Shown piece by piece: positions 1-9,280 of a stretch of DNA of 64,000 nucleotides. The notes under the pieces were generated by a model. It ran no database searches. It saw only the letters and a list, made by a program, of their open reading frames with translations, and was not told the DNA's origin. The stretch comes from Pseudomonadota bacterium (lineage in GTDB: Bacteria; Pseudomonadota; Gammaproteobacteria; Steroidobacterales; JBCBZW01), in contig JBCCWS010000012.1 in the NCBI GenBank assembly GCA_039193195.1, forward strand, positions 1 through 64,000. The letters run 5' to 3'. Numbering within the stretch: position 1 is the stretch's first letter; each line of letters opens with the position of its first letter. The position numbers and the translations under genes are program-made.

Positions 1-2
1 CC

Positions 3-3000
3 GCAGTCGGTGACGGGGATGGCGCTGCCAATTCCATCGCCGAGAGTGCCTCCATAGGCGACTCGGTCGGCGTGACGGCGTTCGCCAACGACGCCGACGG
101 CTCCGCTAACGGCGTCGCGTACTCCCTGAGCGAAAACCCACATGAGGCCTTCGCCATCGATCCGACTACGGGCGAAGTCACTGTTGCAAATCCGGCGAGC
201 TTGGACTTCGAATCAGCTCAGTCAATGCAGATCGAAGTGACCGCTACCTCGCAAGACGGATCCTCGTCGGCGCAAACCTTCGATATCGCGGTCACGGATA
301 GCAACGAGTTCGACGTCTCTCCAGTCAGTGACCACGATGGTGCGGCAAATTCAATCGCCGAAGACGCTTCCGTCGGAGACTACGTCGGTGTTACAGCCAT
401 CGCCGATGACGCCGACGGTTCAGCGAACGGCATCGAGTACTCGTTGAGTGAAAACCCCAGCGGTACCTTCGCGATCGATCCAACTACGGGCGAAGTGACT
501 GTTGCAGATCCGGCGGGTTTGGACTTCGAATCGGCCCAGTCTATGCAGATCGAAGTCACTGCCACCTCGCAGGATGGCTCCACCTCAACCCAGCGCTTTG
601 AGATCGATATCGCCAACGTCGACGAATATGACACCTCGTCCGTGAGCGACACGGACGGCGCAGCCAGTACGCTCTCCGAGAGCGCTGGCAATGGCACCGC
701 CGTCGGTATCACCGCCTTCGCAAGCGATGCGGACGGAGTCAATAACGAGGTGACCTACTCCCTCAGTGCTAACCCAAACGACGCCTTTGCCATCGATGCG
801 AACACCGGTGTGGTCACGGTTAACGACAGCACCGCGCTCGATTTCGAGTCCGGCAACACGATGCAGATCGAGGTCACGGCGAGCTCCGCCGACGGTTCCT
901 CCAGTGAGCAGATCTTCGATATCGCGCTCACCGATCAGAACGAATTCCACGTCTCCGCCGTGGGCGATACGGACGAGGCGGCCAACTTCATCTCCGAGAA
1001 CGCCTCGGCCGGGGACACGGTCGGCGTGACGGCCTTCGCCTCCGACGGCGACAGCACCGATAGCAGCGTTAGCTACAGCCTCAGCGACGACGCGGGCGGT
1101 GCCTTTGCGATCGATGCAAGTACCGGCGAGGTGACCGTCGCCGATCCGTCGGCGATCGACTACGAGTCGAACGCCAGCCTGCAGATCGAAGTCACCGCCA
1201 CCTCCGAGGATGGCTCGGCAACCAAGCAGCTGTTCAACATCGAGGTGGGCAACGAGTCCGAAGGGCTGTTCACGGTCAGCGCAGAGACGGAGACCTTCGA
1301 CGATGGCGCCTCTGGCTGGTCCAACGATGCTACGACTGGCGAAGGCGACTCCGGCTTCGGTGCTTTCTTAGGTCGCTTTGGTTCCGCCGACGGGGCTGAG
1401 GCCACCACCAAGGACTTCGGTGTCGCCGACGATGCCGAGTTCGTCACAGTCACCTTCGACTTCTATGAGATCGACAGCTGGGATGCTGGCTATTGGGGTC
1501 CCGACGCGGGCATGGAGTCGTTCCTCGTCGACGTCAACGGCGAGCGCGTGCTCGAGGAGAGCTTCACCCACGAGAGCAGCAGCCGTCCCACCGACGTGGA
1601 CCGCCAAGGCGGCTCGGATGGAGTGACGTACACGATCGATTCCGAAGAGTCCGTACAGATGGGCTACTCGGGCTGGGCCGACCAGGTGCATGAGATCACC
1701 ATCACCATCGAGGCGCCGGAAGAAGGTGTCATGGCCCTCGCTTTCGGCAGCACCCTGCACCAGTCCCTGCGTGATGAATCCTACGGTATCGACAACATCC
1801 GCGTGCAGAGCTTCGACAGCGACGGCAACGAGATGCTCGTGATCGAAGAGGGCGCCGCAGGCGGGGAAGTGGTGGGCGTGCTCGCCGCGACCGACAGCGC
1901 CAGCGGGTCGGTGAGCTACGCGCTTGCCGACGCGGAGTCACCCTTCGAGATCGTCGACGGCAAACTGCAGGTGAAGGACGGCGCCACCGTCGACTACGAA
2001 GCCCAGTCCTCCTACGATCTTGAGATCGTCGCCACCGATGATAACGGTGAAGTGGAAGCGCAGACCATCACGGTCCACGTGGCCGACCGCAGCGGGGCAG
2101 ACGACACCGCGGATGCAGGCGCTGCCGGAGCCCCGGGCGGCGGCGACCCCACCAGCAGCGTCGGCGCCGTCACGGACAGCGATGGAGATGGCAACAGCGT
2201 CTCGGAGAATGCCGGCACAGGCGTTAGCGTCGGCATCGTGGCCCGCGCCGTCGATGGCGATATCGGCGACGCCGTCACCTACTCCCTGAGCGAGAACGCG
2301 GGCGGTGCCTTCGCCATCGACCCAGATTCGGGGCTAGTGACTGTTGCCGACAGCGACGCGATCGACTTTGAGTCCGCCCAGTTGATGCGGATCGAGGTGA
2401 CCGCTACCTCGCAGGACGGCTCGAGCTCCAGCCAGACCTTCGATATCGCGATCACCGACCACGATGAGTTCGACCTCTCCCCTGTGCTCGACAGCGACGA
2501 CGCACGGAACTCCATCGACGTGACCCACGTCGCGAGCGAGGTGCCCCAGAGCGTAGCGATCGGCATCGACGTGCCGGCTTCGGTCGTCGAGGGCAGCGAG
2601 CTGCACTTCGTGGTCGAGGGCGTGCCAGAAGGTGCGAGCCTCTCCGCCGGACATGATCAGGGCGACGGCACCTGGCTGGTGAGCGCAGACGAGGCGAGCG
2701 ATCTCACGCTGACTCCGCCGGCGGATGGTTCCGGGGCGGAACTGACCGTTACTCCCGTCGAGGTCAGCGCCGGCGGTGACAACCTATTGATCAACGGCAG
2801 CTTCGAGAGTGAGTCGGTACACAACTGGACCCAGGTCACGGAGCTCGATGGGTGGGAGACGGTCGGCCGCACCGAGCTGTGGGAGTCAGGCTTCTCTGGC
2901 ACCGAAGCGAGCGACGGCCAAGTGTCCATCGAGCTGGACGCCAACCGCGGCGGCGCCGAGGGCATCTATCAGAACGTCGACGTCGCCGAGGGCGAAGTGC

Positions 3001-3860
3001 ATCAGGTCAGCTTCGACCTGCGCCAGCGCCCGAGCACCGCCGAAGACACCAACACGGTGGAGGTGTATTGGAACGGCGAACTAGTGATGGAAGTCACCCC
3101 GGACTCCACGCAGTGGGAGACCGTGACCTTCGAGGTGACCGGCTCGGACGGCACTGACCAGCTGATGTTCATGGAGTCGAGCGAAGACTCGGACAGCTAC
3201 GGCGCCCACATCGACAATGTCTCCCTGGTGCAGCTAGAGGTGGAGCACGAGCATCCGGCCCAAGCATTCGTGTGGGAGGAGCAGGAGGGCGTGGCCGCGG
3301 GGGACAGCGTGGGCATCACCGCCGCGGCCTCCGACGGCGACAGCTCCGACGATGTCACCTACACTCTGACGGAAAACCCCAACGACGCCTTCGCTATCGA
3401 CGCGCAGACCGGTGAGGTCATCGTGGCCGACGTCGATGCCGCGCGCGAGCTCGGGGGCAGTTCGGTGGAGCTCCAGATTACCGCCACCTCGGCCGATGGG
3501 AGCAGCTCGTCGCAGGCCTTCGCGGTCGATGTGACGCGCGACAGTGACGCCGACGAGACCTTCACCGGTGGCGCGGGCGACGATACGGTGGAAGGTGCTG
3601 GCGGCGACGATCTTTACCAATTCTTCACCATGGACTCGGGCACCAACAGCTTCGACGGCGGCACCGGCTGGGACGCGGTGGAGCTGGAGGTACCTGCCGG
3701 TGGCGATGACACCCCGTGGACGATCGAGGTCGGCGGTGAGACCCTCGACTACGATCTAGATGCAGGCACGATCAATCTCGATGGCGACGCTAGCGGTACG
3801 ATCACCTACGAGGACGGCAGCCAGCTAGAGTTCGAGCGTTTGGACAACATCTTCTGGTAG
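3..3860 (+). CDS. Cadherin-repeat adhesin, C-terminal part (5' end outside window)
   Basis: The reading frame is open from the window edge, so the start lies upstream. Four cadherin-like repeats of about 103 residues follow each other up to about nt 1270; each carries a variant of AIDPTTGEVTVADP and DFESAQSMQIEVTATSQDGS. A beta-sandwich-like segment comes next (nt 1290-1825; EDF-type start, ends YGIDNIRV). A fifth repeat lies at 2165-2470. A DUF642/galactose-binding-like domain occupies about 2780-3235 (starts LLINGSFE, ends GAHIDNVSL). A sixth repeat lies at 3270-3540. The tail has RTX-like glycine/aspartate turns (GGAGDDTVEGAGGDDLYQF) at 3565-3625. Such architecture belongs to calcium-binding adhesins of the RTX type exported by type I secretion. 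That route is inferred, since no secretion genes lie in the window. No Cys-rich or membrane segment is visible. Confidence 0.85.
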   Translation, partial: AVGDGDGAANSIAESASIGDSVGVTAFANDADGSANGVAYSLSENPHEAFAIDPTTGEVTVANPASLDFESAQSMQIEVTATSQDGSSSAQTFDIAVTDSNEFDVSPVSDHDGAANSIAEDASVGDYVGVTAIADDADGSANGIEYSLSENPSGTFAIDPTTGEVTVADPAGLDFESAQSMQIEVTATSQDGSTSTQRFEIDIANVDEYDTSSVSDTDGAASTLSESAGNGTAVGITAFASDADGVNNEVTYSLSANPNDAFAIDANTGVVTVNDSTALDFESGNTMQIEVTASSADGSSSEQIFDIALTDQNEFHVSAVGDTDEAANFISENASAGDTVGVTAFASDGDSTDSSVSYSLSDDAGGAFAIDASTGEVTVADPSAIDYESNASLQIEVTATSEDGSATKQLFNIEVGNESEGLFTVSAETETFDDGASGWSNDATTGEGDSGFGAFLGRFGSADGAEATTKDFGVADDAEFVTVTFDFYEIDSWDAGYWGPDAGMESFLVDVNGERVLEESFTHESSSRPTDVDRQGGSDGVTYTIDSEESVQMGYSGWADQVHEITITIEAPEEGVMALAFGSTLHQSLRDESYGIDNIRVQSFDSDGNEMLVIEEGAAGGEVVGVLAATDSASGSVSYALADAESPFEIVDGKLQVKDGATVDYEAQSSYDLEIVATDDNGEVEAQTITVHVADRSGADDTADAGAAGAPGGGDPTSSVGAVTDSDGDGNSVSENAGTGVSVGIVARAVDGDIGDAVTYSLSENAGGAFAIDPDSGLVTVADSDAIDFESAQLMRIEVTATSQDGSSSSQTFDIAITDHDEFDLSPVLDSDDARNSIDVTHVASEVPQSVAIGIDVPASVVEGSELHFVVEGVPEGASLSAGHDQGDGTWLVSADEASDLTLTPPADGSGAELTVTPVEVSAGGDNLLINGSFESESVHNWTQVTELDGWETVGRTELWESGFSGTEASDGQVSIELDANRGGAEGIYQNVDVAEGEVHQVSFDLRQRPSTAEDTNTVEVYWNGELVMEVTPDSTQWETVTFEVTGSDGTDQLMFMESSEDSDSYGAHIDNVSLVQLEVEHEHPAQAFVWEEQEGVAAGDSVGITAAASDGDSSDDVTYTLTENPNDAFAIDAQTGEVIVADVDAARELGGSSVELQITATSADGSSSSQAFAVDVTRDSDADETFTGGAGDDTVEGAGGDDLYQFFTMDSGTNSFDGGTGWDAVELEVPAGGDDTPWTIEVGGETLDYDLDAGTINLDGDASGTITYEDGSQLEFERLDNIFW

Positions 3861-3909
3861 AGCGATCCCCGACCAATCACGGTCTCGCCACCGCCGCCGG
3901 ACCTAGGAA

Positions 3910-3926
3910 TGCCCCTGGCAGGGGCA
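3910..3926 (+). terminator. Short GC hairpin after the adhesin gene
   Basis: TGCCCC and GGGGCA pair around a TGGCA loop, 50 nt after the adhesin stop codon. No T-run follows, so it is at best a weak or factor-dependent terminator. Confidence 0.3.
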
Positions 3927-4016
3927 AACGGTCATCGCCCGTACTCCTTCGATCAATGACGTTCCCGGGATACCCTCGCGGTATCTCAGACCGACTTGCT
4001 AAAGGAGTAGCTCGCG

Positions 4017-6047
4017 ATGCTGCTGCAGTCCACGAACTCCAATCTCGCCCTCCTGCGCTGCGTGCGCCAAGCGTTAGCCCAAGGGGCGTCAATCCCCCGC
4101 GGCCGAACTCGACTCTGCGTGGTCGCCCTCGGCGCGCTCGGTGCAGCGAGCGGCGCCACCGCCGAGGACTTTGCACCGGTCATCGACCTAGGGGACCTGG
4201 CGGCCGGGGACGGTAGCGGCGGCTTCGTCCTGAACGGGGCAGAGGTCTACGACGAACTCGGGGTGGGCCTGGCCGGCCTTGGCGACCTCAACGGCGATGG
4301 CATCGACGACTTCATCGTCGCGACCGACAACGAGGACTTCGTCGCCAACCAGCCCAGTCAGGCCTACGTGGTATTCGGCTCCGACCAGGGCTTCCCCAGC
4401 GAGTTCAACCCCTCAGCGCTCGCCGACGGCGACGGCAGCACCGGCTTCGTGATCAACGGTATAAGTAACGTCGGGCGCTACGCCGCGGTTAACGCCGCAG
4501 GGGACATCAACGGCGACGGGCATGAGGACCTGGTCATCGGTTCGCCCGGCGAGCAGGCCGACGGTCTACCGCCCAACTCCGGCGTGGCCTACGTGGTGTT
4601 CGGTAACGAGAGCGGCTTTCCTCCCAGCGTCGATCTGCCGAGCCTCGACGGCAGCAACGGGTTCGCCATGCTCGGAATTGAGATCGGCGACTACGCGGGA
4701 GATGCGGTCAGCGGTGCGGGAGACATCAACGGTGATGGCGTGGATGACCTGGTTATCGGCGCCAGCGGCATCGACCAAGGCCTGATCGTCAATACCGGGG
4801 GAGCGTACGTCGTCTTCGGTAGCCGGCAAGGCTTCCCGGCGAACTTCCCCTTGGCGCTGCTCGGCAGCGGAGACGGCACCCGTGGCTTCGCCATCCGGGC
4901 GCCGGTCGACAGCTTCGGTAGCGTCGGCGTCGGCGTGGGAAGCGCGGGCGATGTCAACGACGATGGCGTGGACGACGTACTGATCGGCGGCCCCTTCTCG
5001 GGGAGCACCAACGGCGAGGCCTACCTCCTTTACGGGACGACCCAAGGCTTCACGCCAGTCGTCGATCTCGCGGACATCGCCGCCGGAGACGGCAGCGTTG
5101 GCACGGTCTTCCGCGGTGCGAACGGCGAGCGCGTCGGCGAGTTCCTCACCGAAGTCGGCGACTTCAACGGCGACAGCGTGAGCGACTTGATCATCTCCCA
5201 AGAAGACGGTGCCTACCTCTTACTCGGCAACCCGTCCGGGTTCCCCGCCGAGTTCGAACTCGAACGCCTCACCACCGGCGATGGCAGTGAGGGGGCCCTG
5301 CTTAGCGGGATGGGCGTGGATCGCGCGAACGCCGTGGGAGACGTCAATAACGACGGCCTTGCAGATGTCATCGTCAGTGACTCAGCGGCTGACGTGGGCG
5401 GTAACACCTTCGTCGGCCGCACCTACGTCGTGTTCGGCACGCGCCGAGCCTTTCCGGGTGTCTTCGCCCTGGATACGCTGGCCCAAGCCGAGGGCAGTGC
5501 CGGCTTCGTGCTCGAGGGCATCGATGGCGTGGACCGATCGGGCTACGCAATCGGCGGAGTCGGCGACATCAACGGTGATGGTACCGATGACCTCGCCATC
5601 GGCGCCTTCGCTGCCGATCCTGCAGGCCAAGCCAGCGCAGGGGAGGCCTACGTAGTCTACGGACGCCCATCGCAGGTGAGCTTCTCCGTCGAGGGCCTGG
5701 CCACCCTAGGTGCCCTTTGCCTAAACCTAACGGATCCTCAAACTGTATTCATCCCCTCGCCAGGCCAAGGCCTGTCCGCTGAGGTGTTCTGCGCCAGCAC
5801 GGCGCCCTTCTCCGCTGGCGAAGGTGATGAGCTGAGGCTGATTGCAATCGGCAATAACTTCCGTGCACAGCTGTCGGGCCGCGTCATTGGCGTGATAGAT
5901 GCCACCGCCAACTGCATCAACCTCACCAGTGGGCAGAACGTGATCGCACGCCTCGCAGAGGACGGTCGCTGGGACTGCGCGGCGGCAGGCTTGACGCTCG
6001 AGGACGGCGACCGAGTGAACGTGGTGCTCAGCGGTATGGCCCAATGA
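4017..6047 (+). CDS. Secreted FG-GAP / integrin-alpha-like repeat protein
   Basis: The 676-residue protein starts with a long basic n-region and a hydrophobic stretch ending GAASGATA, a likely signal peptide cleaved before EDFAPV. The body has about seven FG-GAP repeats. Each contains a calcium-loop motif such as GDLNGDGIDDF, GDINGDGHEDL or GDINGDGTDDL and a strand motif like AYVVFGS, which is the pattern of a beta-propeller. The last 130 residues are different and carry four cysteines in two CxNL/WDCA-like contexts; I cannot assign this part. An AAAGGAG ribosome binding site lies 10-16 nt before the ATG. The gene follows the adhesin in the same direction, so the two may act together at the cell surface. 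The binding partner is unknown. Confidence 0.85.
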   Translation: MLLQSTNSNLALLRCVRQALAQGASIPRGRTRLCVVALGALGAASGATAEDFAPVIDLGDLAAGDGSGGFVLNGAEVYDELGVGLAGLGDLNGDGIDDFIVATDNEDFVANQPSQAYVVFGSDQGFPSEFNPSALADGDGSTGFVINGISNVGRYAAVNAAGDINGDGHEDLVIGSPGEQADGLPPNSGVAYVVFGNESGFPPSVDLPSLDGSNGFAMLGIEIGDYAGDAVSGAGDINGDGVDDLVIGASGIDQGLIVNTGGAYVVFGSRQGFPANFPLALLGSGDGTRGFAIRAPVDSFGSVGVGVGSAGDVNDDGVDDVLIGGPFSGSTNGEAYLLYGTTQGFTPVVDLADIAAGDGSVGTVFRGANGERVGEFLTEVGDFNGDSVSDLIISQEDGAYLLLGNPSGFPAEFELERLTTGDGSEGALLSGMGVDRANAVGDVNNDGLADVIVSDSAADVGGNTFVGRTYVVFGTRRAFPGVFALDTLAQAEGSAGFVLEGIDGVDRSGYAIGGVGDINGDGTDDLAIGAFAADPAGQASAGEAYVVYGRPSQVSFSVEGLATLGALCLNLTDPQTVFIPSPGQGLSAEVFCASTAPFSAGEGDELRLIAIGNNFRAQLSGRVIGVIDATANCINLTSGQNVIARLAEDGRWDCAAAGLTLEDGDRVNVVLSGMAQ

Positions 6048-6066
6048 TCGACCGCGCCTGGCGTGG

Positions 6067-6990
6067 TTACCACACCTCGAGTTGGCGGAGTATGGCGAGG
6101 GAAATACCCAAGGTCATTGCCGCGTTCGCACTTAGGATAAGGAACACGCGGACCAGCATCGAGCGTCGACCAGGTGTGGCCCTGGGCGAGACGCACTGAG
6201 CGACGGCGAACATGGCAGGACCGGCGATCACGGCCCAGGTTGTGAGCGCGTTAGCGCCGAAGGGAGAGACGGCGATGAAGGCGGCGATGCCTATCCCCTG
6301 AAGCACGAGCGCGAGACGCTGCGCAGGGCCCTGCCCGAGGAGCACGGCTAGGGTTCGTTTTGCGCTATGGGCATCACTCGGTTGATCGGGTAGGGCCGTG
6401 GCGATAGCCCCTGCCAGCTGGAGGGGAAGCGTGGCGAGAAGCAGCGGCCAGGGAAACCCGCCCAGCGTGCCGGCCTGGGCGTAGTAGCCGAACGTCGGCA
6501 GTACCACGCCTAAGCCCACCATCTGCAGTAGTTCGCCGCCCCCCCGGTAAGACAGGCGCAGCGGTCGATAGCTGTAGGCCCAAAGCAACAAGACGGCGAG
6601 GCCTGCGAAAATTGGCGCTAGGACGCGCGAGTAAGCGCTGGCCAGCACGCCCGCAACCGACACCAGCAGCGCCGCGCACACGATGGCCGCGATCGCAAGA
6701 GCTCGGCCGGAGAGATGCCCGTCGACGAGCACTCGGCTACCGCCGGAGAAGGGCGTGGCCGTTCGGTTGTGGCGATCTGTTTCGACGTCGGCGACGTCGT
6801 TGGCGAAGACGATGTAGAGCTGATCGAGCAGCGCAAAGAGCAGCAACCACGCGAAGATGATCCAAGAGAACCGCGTAGGTGCCGGTAGCGCTAGCACCTG
6901 GCCGAAGATCAAGGAAGGAGCGATGTTACTCTGTGCCGCTGGGCGCGCGGCGCGCACCCACTCGCCTAGGCGCACGCGAGCACAAGCCAC
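6067..6990 (-). CDS. UbiA/MenA-type prenyltransferase, copy 1
   Basis: Integral-membrane aromatic prenyltransferase of 307 residues with about eight or nine hydrophobic helices. The first Asp-rich motif is NDVADVETD (residues 64-72) and the second is DQPSDAHSAKRT, the MenA-like form of the diphosphate/Mg site. These enzymes move an isoprenyl chain from a diphosphate donor to an aromatic or other acceptor in the inner membrane; the acceptor here is unknown. The start is a GTG, with another GTG five codons later. It is the last gene of a leftward three-gene unit, 21 bp after the unknown 234-residue protein. A second, diverged UbiA protein heads that unit, so this is not a simple menA or ubiA locus. 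Confidence 0.8.
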   Translation of the reverse strand: MACARVRLGEWVRAARPAAQSNIAPSLIFGQVLALPAPTRFSWIIFAWLLLFALLDQLYIVFANDVADVETDRHNRTATPFSGGSRVLVDGHLSGRALAIAAIVCAALLVSVAGVLASAYSRVLAPIFAGLAVLLLWAYSYRPLRLSYRGGGELLQMVGLGVVLPTFGYYAQAGTLGGFPWPLLLATLPLQLAGAIATALPDQPSDAHSAKRTLAVLLGQGPAQRLALVLQGIGIAAFIAVSPFGANALTTWAVIAGPAMFAVAQCVSPRATPGRRSMLVRVFLILSANAAMTLGISLAILRQLEVW

Positions 6991-7011
6991 GCGGCAGCGC
7001 GATGCCGCCGA

Positions 7012-7716
7012 TCACTTCGCAATGCCAAGCTCCGCAGCCAACTCCGCCCGGTGTTCAGCGAAGCGAGCGCCCCACTGCGCACGCCCGAGTCGATCCCATG
7101 TAGGGACGGGAATCTGCCCACGCTCGGCCAGCATCTCGTGTAGGAGGCGCTCGTCCTGGGGCTCCCGGGAAAATCCGAAGGGGTTACGTGGGCGCTCGTC
7201 GCGCAGGCGTCCGTACTTCGCATCATCCTGCGCGATCAGCTCTTGCAGCTCCTGGCGCCTGCGCTCCAGGTAGGTCAAAAAGCCCTCATCGAAAGGCCCG
7301 ATATGGGCCCGGCGTCCGGGTGCCTTAGCCACCCATTTTGCCCAATCGAATCCATAGGTGAAATCATGCACGTAGCGGAAGCGGATCACCGAGTGCATTC
7401 CGAAGCCGTCTATCAGCGCGACGAGGCGATCGCCCATTGCCTCCGTGGCATCGACACTCGCGCGATCAGCGAGCGCCTGCACGATGAGGTCGAGGTCCCA
7501 AAACACATTTTCGGGAAAGTGCATGGCGATGGCGCGCACCACTCGCTCCGTCTGCCGATACAAGGCGACGGCGTGGGCAGCCTCGAGACCCAAGGTCTGC
7601 CACAGCACCGCAAAGGACGTGGGGTGTGAGCGCCCCGGGCAGAGCGACACCCGCTCGCCTACTTCTTCATCTAGCCACGCATCGAGCGCGCCTCCATCGG
7701 TTGCCATCGCCGTCAT
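7012..7716 (-). CDS. Unknown 234-residue soluble protein between two UbiA genes
   Basis: I do not recognise this family. The protein has no signal peptide and no membrane helix. It is rich in Trp, Arg, Glu and Asp and probably helical, with an aromatic block around HFPENVFWDLDLIV and another around FRYVHDFTYGFDWAKW. The C-terminal third is charged (YLERRRQELQELI). Its ATG overlaps the TGA of the upstream prenyltransferase as ATGA, which suggests translational coupling. The next prenyltransferase follows after 21 bp. Tight linkage to both membrane enzymes suggests a partner or a tailoring enzyme of the same pathway; this is inference from position only. Confidence 0.7.
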   Translation of the reverse strand: MTAMATDGGALDAWLDEEVGERVSLCPGRSHPTSFAVLWQTLGLEAAHAVALYRQTERVVRAIAMHFPENVFWDLDLIVQALADRASVDATEAMGDRLVALIDGFGMHSVIRFRYVHDFTYGFDWAKWVAKAPGRRAHIGPFDEGFLTYLERRRQELQELIAQDDAKYGRLRDERPRNPFGFSREPQDERLLHEMLAERGQIPVPTWDRLGRAQWGARFAEHRAELAAELGIAK

Positions 7717-8654
7717 CTCAGCTCAGCTAGTGCCGCGAGTATCGCGGCCATGATCGTCGCGCTCCACCAGATCGCGCGGTGAAGCTCTAGCTTATACCGA
7801 CCCTGCTCGCGAAACGCATCAGTGACCGCACCTCGGGTCCGGGAGAGCAAGCGGGGCACGAAAGCGAACACCACTGCTGCCCCGAACGCCGTTACCGCCC
7901 AGGGCACGCGCTGCGGCATCCACCACGGTGAGCAAAGCCAACCGATCGCGCCCACCGCTAGCAGGGCTTCCACAAGCCGCCTCGTGGCTTGATTCCCCAC
8001 GGTGCTCGCCACGGTGCGCTTCCCGCCCCGGCGATCACTGCGCTCATCTGAGAGCCCGCTCGCGAGAGCACTCGCAAGGGAAAGCACGATGAACGGGCCA
8101 AGCAGCAGATAGGTCGAGCTCCAGAGCTCCCCCGCCTGCGCGTAGGCATTCATCCATGGCAGCACGGCGCCAACGCCGAGGGCCTCGAGCACCTCACCTC
8201 CGCCTCGATAGTTCAGGCGCACGGGGGGCAAGGTGTACGCCCAGAAGATCGCAAGCGCCGTGCCGCCTGCGAGGCCAAGGCCCGGGCGTGCCAGCCACCC
8301 TTCGAAGACAAAGCCTACGACAAGAGCACACCCCCCTGCGGCGACGCCTGCGATGAGCAAGGCACGACCCGGCAAAATGCGGTCGGGAATGGTCTTCGCC
8401 GAGCAGCCGTCGGGGAACATTTCGCGCTTGATGCGATCGACCGCTGCATCGCCCCAGTCATTCAAAAAGACGATGTACAGGAGATCAGCGATGACGAACA
8501 GCAGACCGAAGCAGAGCGCCGCGGCGCTCACGCCTCCTCCTACGTAGGCACCGAGCCCCTGACCGAACGCCATGGGCACTAGGAGCTTCGGCCAGCTCTG
8601 CGGTTTGGCCGCGTAGACCCAGCGGGACCCTGGGCTCAAGAATTGCGTCGTCAC
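7713..8654 (-). CDS. UbiA/MenA-type prenyltransferase, copy 2
   Basis: This 313-residue multi-helix membrane protein has NDWGDAAVD at residues 65-73 and a second site DERSDRRGGKRT, the two Asp-rich motifs of the UbiA family. KRT after the second motif is typical of MenA-like members. Compared with copy 1 it has an extra loop after the first motif (about DGCSAKTIPD). The frame stays open upstream for another 124 codons, but that extension is Arg-rich and unlike the family. I chose the GTG at 8654, preceded by GGAAG at ten-base spacing and directly before the usual N-terminal WVYAAKPQSWPK segment. It overlaps the next gene by four bases. The substrate is unknown. Confidence 0.78.
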   Translation of the reverse strand: MTTQFLSPGSRWVYAAKPQSWPKLLVPMAFGQGLGAYVGGGVSAAALCFGLLFVIADLLYIVFLNDWGDAAVDRIKREMFPDGCSAKTIPDRILPGRALLIAGVAAGGCALVVGFVFEGWLARPGLGLAGGTALAIFWAYTLPPVRLNYRGGGEVLEALGVGAVLPWMNAYAQAGELWSSTYLLLGPFIVLSLASALASGLSDERSDRRGGKRTVASTVGNQATRRLVEALLAVGAIGWLCSPWWMPQRVPWAVTAFGAAVVFAFVPRLLSRTRGAVTDAFREQGRYKLELHRAIWWSATIMAAILAALAELR

Positions 8655-9280
8655 GACATTCGATCTTCCAACGGGTGGGCGCCGGAGACCTGGGGCTACC
8701 GCCACTCGAGGCCGATCCTGCCTGCGCCGTCGATTGGACCATACCCGCAGGCGAGGTCTCCACTCGGCCCCTTCGACCGACCCCATCGCCACTGCGTTGA
8801 CGTAAGACTCGAGCACTGCCAAAGCGTCACCGATGACCCGCAATAGCTCAGCAGCTTTCACGATCAGCCCGCTGATCGCCCAGACGGGTGCCGTCCGGGC
8901 GCAGGAAAGGAGTGAGCCCGCACGCTCCTGCGAGACCCTCCGGCAACACCCATGGGGTCTCGCAGACGACGATCTTCTACGCAGCGCGTCCCCCCAATGG
9001 AGCCACTGCCTGCCGATGACCAGCATCGCCTTACGTGATGATGGCTACTTCAGCCCTACGTCGCCCCCATGGGGCTCGGACACCTCAAGCCGAGGGTCCG
9101 ATCGGCCGCTAACCGCACAACTACCCTTCGTCTCGCGTCTTCCATTGCCCGAAGTGATCGGGGACGACTTGGCGCGACAGGCCGACCCACAGCGATCGAC
9201 GCGGCAACCGAGCGAACTGGATAGCAGACTGCGCTCGGCGCCCTGCTAAGCTGTGGCCCGCGCTTCGAAAGCCCCCAGTC
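8655..9280. other. 626-bp divergent intergenic region
   Basis: This space separates the leftward prenyltransferase unit from the rightward reductase-exporter unit and must hold both promoters. Frames through it are open on both strands, but their translations are Arg/Ser/Pro-rich and look like high-GC chance frames. The clearest element is a perfect palindrome at 8861-8878. CCCATGGG occurs near 8948 and again near 9067. No convincing sigma-70 promoter was found. Confidence 0.5.
8861..8878. promoter_or_regulatory. Perfect 8+8 palindrome, possible operator
   Basis: CGATCAGC and GCTGATCG are exact inverted repeats separated by CC. The site lies about 210 bp upstream of the leftward operon start and 400 bp upstream of the reductase gene, in the only space where both transcription units can be controlled. 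A binding protein is not identified. Confidence 0.35.

Noticed and set aside
8655-9026. In-frame 124-codon upstream extension of the second UbiA gene
   Set aside because: Arg-rich and unlike the family; a GTG with a ribosome binding site exists at 8654.
8833-9249. Plus-strand frame in the divergent region
   Set aside because: No family signal, poor codon pattern, and both strands are equally open there.
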